Shown here: positions 23,989-30,181 of the stretch, one piece after another
How positions within the stretch are numbered: position 1 is the first letter of the stretch
Layout of the letters: every line of letters starts with the position of its first letter
Assembly: GCA_039917655.1 (NCBI GenBank)
Contig: JBDSJC010000046.1
Location: forward strand, 1 to 30,181
DNA length: 30,181 bases
Direction: 5' to 3'
Source of the DNA: PNKC01 sp039917655
Lineage (GTDB): Bacteria > Chloroflexota > Dehalococcoidia > Tepidiformales > Tepidiformaceae
Position numbers and translations under genes: made by a program
The notes under the pieces: model-generated
The model's input: the letters and a program-made list of their open reading frames with translations, nothing else
Database searches by the model: none
Told to the model about the DNA's origin: nothing

Positions 23989-24375
23989 TCAGTCGAGGCG
24001 GGTGTCGCGAGGGGTGGCGCCGCGTGCGAGGGCGGAGAGGCGGTGGGGGAGGTGCGCCGAACCAGGCGCGAGCGGGCCGAATTTCCAGGCCACTGCTTCT
24101 TCGAAGACTTCGGCGGTAGCGACAGGGATCGAGCCGTCGAGGGACATAATCCATGCGCCAGCAAGAAGCTTCAGGTGGTACCGGGCTGCGCCGCCGTACA
24201 TGCGGGCGTCGATCGCGGCGGCCAGGGTGGCCTCCGCAGCGATAACCCGTCCGGCCAGCGCCTCGGCGGGCCGGCCGACCAGCGGATCGAGATCGACGAC
24301 ACGGCCGAAGGAGGTGATCAGGCGCCCGTAGATTTCCTCGGTGATGCGCGGCTTGCGCTTGAACCAGCGGGGCAT
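23989..24375 (-). CDS. Unknown protein coupled to yqeC
   Basis: I do not recognise this 128-residue protein. It has a basic start (MPRWFKRKPRITEEIYGRL), then two helix-like stretches rich in alanine (GRVIAAEATLAAAIDARMYG and YHLKLLAGAWIMSLDG), and a polar end. It has no cysteines, no signal peptide and no obvious catalytic motif. The segment LLAGAWIM is short and hydrophobic but flanked by charged residues, so it is more likely a buried helix than a membrane span. Its ATG (24375-24373) overlaps the stop of yqeC by one base (TGATG), so translation is probably coupled. That position makes a role beside YqeC in molybdenum or selenium hydroxylase maturation possible, but this is guesswork from context. 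Confidence 0.65.
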   Translation of the reverse strand: MPRWFKRKPRITEEIYGRLITSFGRVVDLDPLVGRPAEALAGRVIAAEATLAAAIDARMYGGAARYHLKLLAGAWIMSLDGSIPVATAEVFEEAVAWKFGPLAPGSAHLPHRLSALARGATPRDTRLD

Positions 24376-25127
24376 CAGCGGACGACCGCGCGGATGTCCC
24401 GGGCAACGTGCGCCGTGGCGACCACAGCACGATGGTAGCCGCCGTAGACCAGCCGCTCGGCGATGTGGGCGCCGAGCCGCTCGTGCTCGGCGGTCGATGG
24501 CCCGTTCAGCAACGCGGAGACGCGAGCGCCAGCCGGCACCCCCTTCCTCCCGCCGAGTTCGTGCAGGAGCACCGCGAGGATCATGTCGGCGGTCACCGGG
24601 TCACCGATGGCGCCGTTCGAAAGCCCCGCAACGAGTTCGGGGCGATGCACCCACGCCGACTCGAGCGGACGCCCCAGCACCTGCAGGCCCACACAGACGA
24701 CCACGTGCGTGGAAGACGCCGGGATCACGGGCTCGTGGTTCGCGGGCGCCTTGAAGGGCCGGTGCGCCGCTCCGTCAGCTTCGACCGCGATCAGGCCCAA
24801 CTTCAACGCAGAGAGCGCGTCGATCGTTTCGGGTCCGAAACCGGTGATTCGCGAGTGAGTGCCTTCCCCCGCGGAGAGCGCCAGCACAGAGCCAGGCTGT
24901 AGGGCGCCGCGCACCGCCTCGACTGCGCGAGCCTCTGTGGTTTCGAGCGTCGGAGGCATCTCGCGGCCGGATGGGCGCGTGAACTTCGTTGTCGAGGCTA
25001 CCAGCGCGCTCAGCCCGCGCGACGCCGCCTCGGCCGCGAGAGCGTGCACCAGGCTCGTCTTGCCCCCGCCGCCCACACAGGCGACGATCGCGCCGGGGGA
25101 GAGTGCGAATGCGTCATACAGGTCCAT
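24375..25127 (-). CDS. yqeC: Putative selenium/molybdenum hydroxylase accessory protein YqeC
   Basis: The 250-residue protein has a glycine-rich P-loop, VGGGGKTS (K23, T24, S25), near its N-terminus. ASTTKFTRP, GLIAVEADGAAHRPFKAP and the long helical C-terminal half fit the YqeC family. YqeC genes are associated with molybdenum hydroxylases that carry a labile selenium, although the biochemical role is not settled. The gene is divergent from mobA, with 37 bases between the starts, which supports a link to molybdenum cofactor. ATG 25127 has no ribosome site; TAGACT lies exactly six bases upstream, so the transcript may be leaderless. No xdhC, yqeB or hydroxylase subunit is present in this window. 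Confidence 0.85.
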   Translation of the reverse strand: MDLYDAFALSPGAIVACVGGGGKTSLVHALAAEAASRGLSALVASTTKFTRPSGREMPPTLETTEARAVEAVRGALQPGSVLALSAGEGTHSRITGFGPETIDALSALKLGLIAVEADGAAHRPFKAPANHEPVIPASSTHVVVCVGLQVLGRPLESAWVHRPELVAGLSNGAIGDPVTADMILAVLLHELGGRKGVPAGARVSALLNGPSTAEHERLGAHIAERLVYGGYHRAVVATAHVARDIRAVVR

Positions 25128-25133
25128 ACGCTC

Positions 25134-25139
25134 AGTCTA
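25134..25139 (-). promoter_or_regulatory. -10 element for a probably leaderless yqeC transcript
   Basis: On the minus strand TAGACT is followed by six bases and then ATG 25127. There is no ribosome site in between. The spacing equals that found upstream of marR and is close to that of the RNHCP gene. Confidence 0.5.
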
Positions 25140-25164
25140 CGGGAGCCCGCGGGGGTGCAGGCCG

Positions 25165-25788
25165 GTGAGCGACGCTGGGGTGACGGGAGTGATCCTCGCC
25201 GGCGGCAAGAGCTCGCGCTTCGGCAGCGACAAGGCGTCTGCACCGCTGCTGGGGAAGCCGTTGCTGCAGTGGGTGGTGTCCGCGCTGGAGCCAGTCTGCG
25301 AGGCGCTGGTGGTGGTGAGGGCAGCGGGCCAGGTGTTGCCCCGAGTCGACTGCGCCAGACCGCCCGTCGAAGCAGAGGACCGCTACGAGGGCAAAGGGCC
25401 GCTGGCCGGGTTGGTCAGCGGCCTCGCGATGGTTGGGACAGAGTTCGCGTTCGCCGTGTCATGCGATGCCCCGCTCGTGCGGCCGGAACTCGTCCAACTG
25501 CTGCACGAGCGGGCCGCCAGCGCAGACATCGCCTGCCCGTTGGTGGAGGAGCATCTACAGCCGCTCGTCGCCCTCTATCGCGTGGCGACCTGTCTGCCGG
25601 TATTTCGAGAGTGCGTGGAAAACGACCGGCTGAAGATTACGGCGGCGTACGGCAGGCTAAGGCTGGTCGTGGTAAGCGAACCAGATGTCCGCGCGGTTGA
25701 TCCCGACCTGCGCAGCTTTCGTAACGCGAACCGTCCCGAGACACTGGCCGAGATTGCAGGTCTGCTACAGGCGCCAGAGTCGCTTTAA
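25165..25788 (+). CDS. mobA: Molybdenum cofactor guanylyltransferase
   Basis: The protein has 207 residues from GTG 25165, so that the nucleotidyltransferase motif VILAGGKSSRFGSDKA lies at the expected place near the N-terminus. Other conserved parts are KGPLAGLVSGL and SCDAPLVRPE, with the metal-binding aspartate. MobA adds GMP to molybdopterin to make the guanine dinucleotide cofactor. MocA, which makes the cytosine form for hydroxylases, has a similar motif, so the nucleotide is not certain. An open frame runs back to 24859 but overlaps yqeC on the other strand and is not conserved. Its TAA overlaps the TAA of the convergent carbonic anhydrase gene. Confidence 0.85.
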   Translation: MSDAGVTGVILAGGKSSRFGSDKASAPLLGKPLLQWVVSALEPVCEALVVVRAAGQVLPRVDCARPPVEAEDRYEGKGPLAGLVSGLAMVGTEFAFAVSCDAPLVRPELVQLLHERAASADIACPLVEEHLQPLVALYRVATCLPVFRECVENDRLKITAAYGRLRLVVVSEPDVRAVDPDLRSFRNANRPETLAEIAGLLQAPESL

Positions 25789-26747
25789 TGCCCTGCGGGC
25801 GCCGCGGTCCCGCCCGTCGTGGCGGTGCCGGGAGCAGCCCCCGTCGCCAGTTCGAGGTACTTATCGGCGAACGCCTCGTTCACTTCGAGGACACCGTCGT
25901 TGAGCTTCGCGAACGCGTAAGTTTCCGTGATCTTGGGGAGCGCATCGGCCGCTTCCTGGGTGACCACCACGGAGCCTGCGGGGACGTAGCGCCCTTCCGC
26001 GATCGTCACACCGATGACCTTCGCCCCTGGTTCGACCACCACGTTCTTGCCAACGACTGCCTTGAAGATGAGCGCTTGCATGCCAATAAACGTGTGGTCG
26101 CCGACTGCTGCCGGGCCGTGCACTTGGGACTGATGGGCCAACGACACGTGGGCCCCGATGTAGACGGCGTACTTCTTGCCATCCACGGTCACCAGGTTCT
26201 TTTCGATGGCGGCGCCCTTGTTGAACGTTTCCAGCGCGTGGATGACCACGCCGTCCTGGACGTTCGTGCCTTCCTTGATCACGATCGGCTGGCCTTCGTC
26301 GCCGCGGATGCTGGCGAAAGGCGCCACGAAGACCTGCTTTCCGATGGACACCGCACCGATGACCGAAGCGAGTCTGTCGATGTACGCGCCTGGCTCGATC
26401 TTCGGGGTGTCAACGGTGGGGTTGAACTCGGTGACCACGTTAGGGCGAATCAATCCGGTTGCCGGCACTGTCTGGGCGGCAACAGCCGCATCTGCCGAGA
26501 ATTTCTTGTCGTAGACCAGGAACCCGGCGAGCAGCACAACAGCAGCGAGGAGTGCGCCGTTGATCATCTGTTGATGGGTCCATGTGGGGATCGCCGAGAC
26601 CTTGGGAAGTTTGGGAATGTCGAAGGAGAAGTTCAAGCTGAGCCCGCCCTCGGCTTTTCGCTTGAGGATCACGCCCTTGTCGGCGTCCCCAAGGGAAGCG
26701 CCGCCCTCGGCGGTGTGCGCTTCTGCTTGCATTGCGGGTTTTGCCAT
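25785..26747 (-). CDS. Membrane-anchored Cam-type gamma carbonic anhydrase
   Basis: The protein has 320 residues from ATG 26747, with GGAG seven bases upstream. A soluble N-terminal part of about 60 residues is followed by one membrane helix (about 62-79) and then a left-handed beta-helix of hexapeptide repeats (about 125-245). The residues used by Methanosarcina Cam can be placed: R148, D150, E151, N162, Q164, H170, E173, H205 and H210. The loop VVIHALETF keeps the glutamate equivalent to Cam Glu84, the proton shuttle. This supports a true Cam-subclass enzyme converting CO2 and bicarbonate. The orientation suggests the catalytic domain lies outside the membrane. The C-terminal tail is rich in alanine, glycine and threonine. 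Confidence 0.88.
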   Translation of the reverse strand: MAKPAMQAEAHTAEGGASLGDADKGVILKRKAEGGLSLNFSFDIPKLPKVSAIPTWTHQQMINGALLAAVVLLAGFLVYDKKFSADAAVAAQTVPATGLIRPNVVTEFNPTVDTPKIEPGAYIDRLASVIGAVSIGKQVFVAPFASIRGDEGQPIVIKEGTNVQDGVVIHALETFNKGAAIEKNLVTVDGKKYAVYIGAHVSLAHQSQVHGPAAVGDHTFIGMQALIFKAVVGKNVVVEPGAKVIGVTIAEGRYVPAGSVVVTQEAADALPKITETYAFAKLNDGVLEVNEAFADKYLELATGAAPGTATTGGTAAPAGH

Positions 26748-26856
26748 GCCGGGACTCCTCCGAAGGTGCTCGAACGATGTATCGGCAGATTCGTGAGAGG
26801 CTCGTAGCGTGCCAGGCCGTGCGTTAGTGACCTTTCCCCTCAGCACGGAGGTTCGG

Positions 26857-26884
26857 TTGACAGGCCTACCCCGCCGCCTATGAT
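26857..26884 (+). promoter_or_regulatory. Near-consensus sigma-70 promoter of the ChlI/MoxR-like ATPase
   Basis: TTGACA (26857-26862), a 16-base spacer and TATGAT (26879-26884) make the best promoter in the window. Transcription would start near 26891, leaving a leader of about 110 bases before ATG 27003. The -10 box contains ATG 26880, so that codon cannot be the start of a protein made from this promoter. Confidence 0.8.
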
Positions 26885-27002
26885 CGAGCAAACGTTCCGC
26901 TGCGAGGCGGTAGCCGGGTTGATGGTGGCGCCGAATAGCGGCTCCCCGTCACCGGCGATCCCGATGCCCCTTGATGGGCGGTGGGAGGAGGATTGGGATC
27001 AC

Positions 27003-28403
27003 ATGGTAACTCTCGAACGGCCCCGTACGGTTGGTGAACTTCGCTCAGCAGGCTACAAGGTGCTCCCGGTGCGCGAAGAGATGCGCAAGAATCTGATCGC
27101 CAAGATCCGTTCTGGCGAGGACCTTTTCCCGGGCGTGTTTGGCTACGAAGAAACCGTCGTGCCGCACATCGTGAACGCCATTCTCGCCGGCCAGGACATC
27201 ATCTTCCTGGGCGAACGGGGGCAGGCAAAATCGCGCATTATCCGCTCGCTCGTCTCGCTCCTCGACGAATCGACGCCAGTGTTGAGGGGCTGCGAAATCC
27301 CCGAAGACCCCTACGAGCCGATCACCCGCGCCGGCAAGGACATCCTTGAACGCCACGGTGACCTGGCCGAACTCGAGTGGCTCGACCGCGACAAGCGGTA
27401 CGGCGAGAAGTTGGCCACCCCGGACATCACGATTGCCGACCTCATCGGCGAGGTGGACCCGATCAAGGTAGCCGAAGGCAAGTACCTTTCGGACGAACTG
27501 ACGATCCACTACGGCCTTATCCCTCGCACGAACCGTGGCATCTTCTGCATCAATGAACTGCCAGACCTGGCGGAGCGCATCCAGGTCGGCCTGCTGAACA
27601 TCATGGAAGAGCGCGATGTCCAGATTCGCGGCTACCGCATCCGGCTGGCACTCGATGTCTTTGTGGTGGCCAGCGCCAACCCCGAGGACTACACGAACCG
27701 CGGACGGATTATCACGCCGTTGAAGGATCGCTACGGCGCGCAGGTGCGTACCCACTACCCGACGAAGATCGAGCACGAGATGGAGATCATGGAATCCGAG
27801 CACCATCCCGTGCCGGACGACGTCCACGTGGTTGTGCCGGAGTACATGAAGGAAGTGATCGCGGAGATCAGCCGGCTGGCGCGGCGTAGCCCGGACGTCA
27901 ATCAGCGGTCCGGCGTGAGTGTGCGTGCGAGCATCGCAAACTACGAAAGCATGCTGGCAAACGCCCTGCGGCGCTCGATCATGACGGGCGAGGATGTCGT
28001 GGTGCCGCGCGTCAGTGACCTCCCGTACGTTGTGCCGACGCTCTCTGGGAAGGTTGAGTTCGAAACGGTCGAAGAGGGCCGCGAAGAGCAAATCATCGAC
28101 AAGCTCATCCAGGGGGCCGTGGTGGCGGTCTTCAACCGTTACTTCAATCTCGGGGAACTGGAGCAGGTGGTGAATCGCTTTAAGTCCGGCGCGGCAGCGG
28201 AAGTGGGCGATATGTCGCCCGGCGAAGTCTACGTCCAGCTGGCGAAGACGATCGAAGGCTTGCAGGAAGCGGCGGACAAACTTGGCCCGACCAATTCCGG
28301 GCCGGAGACCGCGGCGGCGATCGAGTTCATCCTCGAAGGGCTGCATCTCAACAAGCGGCTGAACAAGGACAAGGTCGGGGGCAAATCGCAGTATCGCGGA
28401 TGA
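27003..28403 (+). CDS. ChlI/MoxR-like AAA+ ATPase
   Basis: The protein has 466 residues from ATG 27003. I chose this start because a purine-rich AGGAGG (26986-26991) precedes it and the promoter overlaps the farther ATG 26880. The P-loop is GERGQAKS (70-77), with alanine in place of the last glycine. Walker B reads IFCINELPDL, with N184-E185 instead of D-E. ADLIGEVDPIKVAEG and VASANPEDYTNRGR (sensor 1) are typical of the magnesium-chelatase I-like subgroup often named as sigma-54-interacting regulators. Such ATPases usually act with a VWA-domain partner to insert metals or remodel proteins, but no VWA gene is in the window. The GNAT gene overlaps its stop by four bases. Confidence 0.88.
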   Translation: MVTLERPRTVGELRSAGYKVLPVREEMRKNLIAKIRSGEDLFPGVFGYEETVVPHIVNAILAGQDIIFLGERGQAKSRIIRSLVSLLDESTPVLRGCEIPEDPYEPITRAGKDILERHGDLAELEWLDRDKRYGEKLATPDITIADLIGEVDPIKVAEGKYLSDELTIHYGLIPRTNRGIFCINELPDLAERIQVGLLNIMEERDVQIRGYRIRLALDVFVVASANPEDYTNRGRIITPLKDRYGAQVRTHYPTKIEHEMEIMESEHHPVPDDVHVVVPEYMKEVIAEISRLARRSPDVNQRSGVSVRASIANYESMLANALRRSIMTGEDVVVPRVSDLPYVVPTLSGKVEFETVEEGREEQIIDKLIQGAVVAVFNRYFNLGELEQVVNRFKSGAAAEVGDMSPGEVYVQLAKTIEGLQEAADKLGPTNSGPETAAAIEFILEGLHLNKRLNKDKVGGKSQYRG

Positions 28404-28945
28404 ACGTTGAGATCGTCCCGCTCGTACCGAACGGCGCCCTCTTCGAGGGGGCTATTCACGTTTACGCCGAGGCCTTCAACGAGCCGCCGTACTGCGACCC
28501 GGACCGCGGCAACGCGATTCGCGATCGCCTGAGAGGCGAGCACAGCCGGCGGGCCGGCTTTCGGGCGCTGGCGGCGCTGGGGCCAGGCCACCGGGTCGCA
28601 GGCATGGTGTATGGCTACCGCGGACTGCACGGCCAGTGGTGGCACGACACAGTGGCGAAAGCCCTCCCGCGGGCGCAGGCGCAGGCTTGGCTGGCGGATT
28701 CGTACGAACTGGTTGAACTGGCCGTGCACCCGCGCTGTCAGCGCCAGGGCGTGGCCACAGCGCTCATAGAGGCGCTCATCGAGGGGCAGTCCGAGCGGAC
28801 GTGTGTGTTGAGCACGCGCACGGACAGCGAAGCGCACTTGCTTTATTCACGGTTGGGGTTCGAGCCAATCACGCAGATGCCGTTCGCGCCAAAGGGGGCG
28901 TTGTTCCACATCATGGGGCTGCGCCTCCAGCCAATTGGCGGCTGA
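28400..28945 (+). CDS. GNAT family N-acetyltransferase
   Basis: The 181-residue protein has a GNAT fold: VYAEAFNEPPY at the start, AGMVYGYRG in the central sheet, VELAVHPRCQRQGVATALIE with the R-x-x-G-x-A acetyl-CoA loop, and LYSRLGFEPI near the end. The acceptor is unknown. ATG 28400 overlaps the stop of the AAA+ ATPase gene as ATGA, so the two are translationally coupled. That makes an acetylation step acting together with the ATPase possible, but nothing in the sequence proves it. It is unrelated in detail to the GNAT protein at 21629-22045. Confidence 0.88.
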   Translation: MNVEIVPLVPNGALFEGAIHVYAEAFNEPPYCDPDRGNAIRDRLRGEHSRRAGFRALAALGPGHRVAGMVYGYRGLHGQWWHDTVAKALPRAQAQAWLADSYELVELAVHPRCQRQGVATALIEALIEGQSERTCVLSTRTDSEAHLLYSRLGFEPITQMPFAPKGALFHIMGLRLQPIGG

Positions 28946-28959
28946 CACTGGGCCGCGGC

Positions 28960-28965
28960 TATTCT
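28960..28965 (+). promoter_or_regulatory. -10 element for a probably leaderless RNHCP transcript
   Basis: TATTCT lies seven bases before ATG 28973, with no ribosome site between. TTGGCG is 19 bases upstream, a weak -35 at a wide spacing. The layout matches those before marR and yqeC. Confidence 0.45.
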
Positions 28966-28972
28966 GGTGTCG

Positions 28973-29311
28973 ATGGCAGAACAAGAGACCTTCCGGTGCG
29001 TGCGCTGCAAGCAGTCCGTGGATCTGTTGTCGTTTGGGACGACGCAGCGCAACCACTGTCCGCAATGCCTCTGGTCGCGCCATGTGGACAACTTCCCGGG
29101 CGACCGAAAGGCGATCTGCGGCAGCCCCATGGAGCCGATCGCCGTCTTCCTGGGGAACGGCGGGGAGTGGATGCTGATCCACCGCTGCAAGGGATGCAAC
29201 CTGCTGCACGAAAACCGCATAGCCGGCGATGACAGCGTGATGGTGTTGATGGCGATCGCCGCCCGCCCGCTGGCCAACCCGCCGATCCCACTGGAATATC
29301 TGCCAGGGTAG
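28973..29311 (+). CDS. RNHCP domain zinc protein
   Basis: This 112-residue protein is defined by the RNHCP motif itself: RNHCPQCLWSRHVD. Cysteine pairs precede and follow it (FRCVRCKQSVD and HRCKGCNLLHENRIAGDD), so one or two zinc sites are likely. PGDRKAICGSPMEPI is also typical of the family. RNHCP proteins are small cytoplasmic proteins without an assigned function. I chose ATG 28973; GTG 28967 would add two residues. A -10-like TATTCT lies seven bases upstream and suggests a separate, leaderless transcript despite the upstream GNAT gene being only 27 bases away. It is convergent with the HicB-like gene. Confidence 0.87.
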   Translation: MAEQETFRCVRCKQSVDLLSFGTTQRNHCPQCLWSRHVDNFPGDRKAICGSPMEPIAVFLGNGGEWMLIHRCKGCNLLHENRIAGDDSVMVLMAIAARPLANPPIPLEYLPG

Positions 29312-29340
29312 GACGGCAACAAGGTCTCGCGATGGGGCGC

Positions 29341-29592
29341 CTACCCCGCCTGGAGCTTCACGCTTCCGGGCTCCGGGATCGAGAGGTCGTCCATCAGGCA
29401 CGACTCAATCCAACCGGCCATCGCATCGTCAAGGTTGGCGAGCGCTTCTTGCGGTGTGTCGCCCACTGTCAGGCAGCCGGGAAGCTCAAGGACTTCGCCG
29501 AGGTAGCCTTCAACCGGCTCCCCGGAGATCAGCCTGTGGTAGGGCATTGCCAGCCGGCGTCGGATTTCCGTTTCCCGGTCTTCAGACGTCAT
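29341..29592 (-). CDS. HicB-like protein, no HicA partner seen
   Basis: This 83-residue protein has the HicB/UPF0150 fold signature, EGYLGEVLELPGCLTVGDT, followed by EALANLDDAMAGWIESCL. In toxin-antitoxin pairs HicB neutralises the HicA mRNase. No HicA-like frame lies on either side: downstream is the convergent RNHCP gene and upstream is the E2 gene, 17 bases away on the same strand with a GGAG site between. It lacks the C-terminal DNA-binding helix seen in longer HicB proteins. It is probably a solitary HicB-like domain protein co-transcribed with the E2 gene and not a working toxin-antitoxin module. Confidence 0.8.
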   Translation of the reverse strand: MTSEDRETEIRRRLAMPYHRLISGEPVEGYLGEVLELPGCLTVGDTPQEALANLDDAMAGWIESCLMDDLSIPEPGSVKLQAG

Positions 29593-29609
29593 CGGCTCGC
29601 TCCTCGATT

Positions 29610-30181
29610 CTACAGCGCCAGGCTCACCGGGTTCTCCAGCAGCCCCTGGATCTCTTTGATGAAGCGTGCGCCTTCCGCGCCGTCGCTGACGCGATGGTCG
29701 GCGCTGAGGGCGATCTTCATCACCTGCGCGACCACGATCTGCCCGTCACGGACGACTGGCTGGGCCATCACCGACCCGACGCCGAGGATGGCTGCCTGGG
29801 GCGGGTTGATGATGCCTATTAGCGTCTCCACGCCGTAGGCGCCGAGGTTTGTGATCGTGAAGTTCCCTTCGCTGTACTCGTCGACCCGCAGATGGCCGGA
29901 CTTTGCCCGCGCCACGAGATCTTTGCTCTCCGTGGCGATGTGGCCGAGCGACTTGTGCCCACAATCGAGGATGGCCGGGGCGATCAGCCCGTCATCGAGG
30001 GCAATGCCGATGTCGATGTTGATCTTGTCGTGCATCTCCAATCCGGCTTCGGCGAACTCGGCGTTGAACTTGGGGTGGCGTTCGATGGCGATCGCGCAGG
30101 CTTTGACCAGCAGGTCGTTGACGCTGACGCGCTGTGTTTCGCTGGCCGAGGCGTTCAGTTGTTCGCGGAACTTCATTGCCG
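29610..30181 (-). CDS. 2-oxoacid dehydrogenase E2 acyltransferase, C-terminal part (partial)
   Basis: The frame is open to the window edge, so the N-terminal lipoyl and E1/E3-binding domains are not visible. The visible 190 residues are the catalytic acyltransferase core: RVSVNDLLVKACAIAIERHP, DIGIALDDGLIAPAI, GNFTITNLGAYGVE, INPPQAAILGVG and the active-site SADHRVSDG with the HxxxDG histidine and aspartate. E2 transfers the acyl group from lipoamide to CoA in pyruvate, branched-chain or 2-oxoglutarate dehydrogenase complexes. The substrate type cannot be decided from this part. The TAG stop is at 29612-29610, and the HicB-like gene follows after 17 bases. Confidence 0.93.
   Translation of the reverse strand, partial: AMKFREQLNASASETQRVSVNDLLVKACAIAIERHPKFNAEFAEAGLEMHDKINIDIGIALDDGLIAPAILDCGHKSLGHIATESKDLVARAKSGHLRVDEYSEGNFTITNLGAYGVETLIGIINPPQAAILGVGSVMAQPVVRDGQIVVAQVMKIALSADHRVSDGAEGARFIKEIQGLLENPVSLAL

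Noticed and set aside
25788..26807. Open frame of 339 codons opposite the carbonic anhydrase gene
   Set aside because: The product is rich in histidine, arginine and aspartate without any motif, while the opposite strand encodes a complete Cam-type enzyme.
27045..28346. Open frame of 433 codons on the minus strand opposite the ChlI/MoxR-like gene
   Set aside because: It mirrors a well-conserved AAA+ gene, has no recognisable domain and no ribosome site; GC-rich coding DNA commonly leaves the opposite strand open.
29341..29592. A HicAB toxin-antitoxin module
   Set aside because: Only the HicB-like part is present; flanking frames are RNHCP and E2, not HicA.
1..30181. CRISPR arrays, insertion sequences, tRNA or rRNA genes, or a multi-gene defence island
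   Set aside because: I saw no regularly spaced repeats, transposase or integrase motifs, or cloverleaf/rRNA-like sequence in the gaps, all of which are under 300 bases.

Overview
The window is a GC-rich, tightly packed bacterial chromosome segment. It holds no tRNA, rRNA, CRISPR array or transposase that I can see. The gene set best fits a member of the Chloroflexota, possibly near Dehalococcoidia. It includes a ChlI-like AAA+ ATPase, an RNHCP protein, an LLM-class flavin oxidoreductase, a fused carboxyltransferase ORF, and an rnj-ftsK pair next to Tat genes. That placement is inferred from gene content and was not tested by phylogeny.

Bases 1-10471 form one long plus-strand housekeeping cluster. 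It runs from the last codons of fabG through nusB in frame with acpP, tatA/B, tatC, a TauE/SafE permease, a family-4 uracil-DNA glycosylase, RNase J, FtsK, a fused AccD-AccA-like protein and a second TauE/SafE permease. Most junctions overlap or are only a few bases long, which suggests translational coupling. The cluster joins fatty-acid synthesis, protein export, DNA repair, RNA decay and chromosome segregation.

Bases 10483-16009 hold a secreted, membrane-tethered gluzincin peptidase, a thioredoxin-TPR protein, a two-domain sulfurtransferase, a DUF2171 protein and a SnoaL-like protein. Bases 16022-17015 contain three tandem minus-strand copies of a very small four-cysteine protein, closed by a clear intrinsic terminator. 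I regard this as the most novel-looking locus here. Bases 17186-22045 hold an LLM oxidoreductase, a serine hydrolase, a MarR regulator, a DAHP synthase and a GNAT enzyme.

Bases 22047-26747 hold a tyrosine phosphatase, an M20 peptidase, an unknown gene coupled to yqeC, a divergent mobA, and a membrane-anchored Cam-type gamma carbonic anhydrase. The yqeC-mobA pair points to molybdenum hydroxylase maturation. Bases 26857-30181 start with a near-consensus sigma-70 promoter and a ChlI/MoxR-like ATPase. They continue with a GNAT enzyme, an RNHCP zinc protein, an orphan HicB-like protein, and the 3' part of a 2-oxoacid dehydrogenase E2 gene that runs off the window.

The points most worth a second look are the triplicated zinc proteins, the NusB-ACP fused frame, the altered glycine motifs in the AccDA-like protein, the anchored Cam enzyme, the unknown yqeC partner, and several genes with a TANNNT box 6-7 bases before the start codon that look leaderless.
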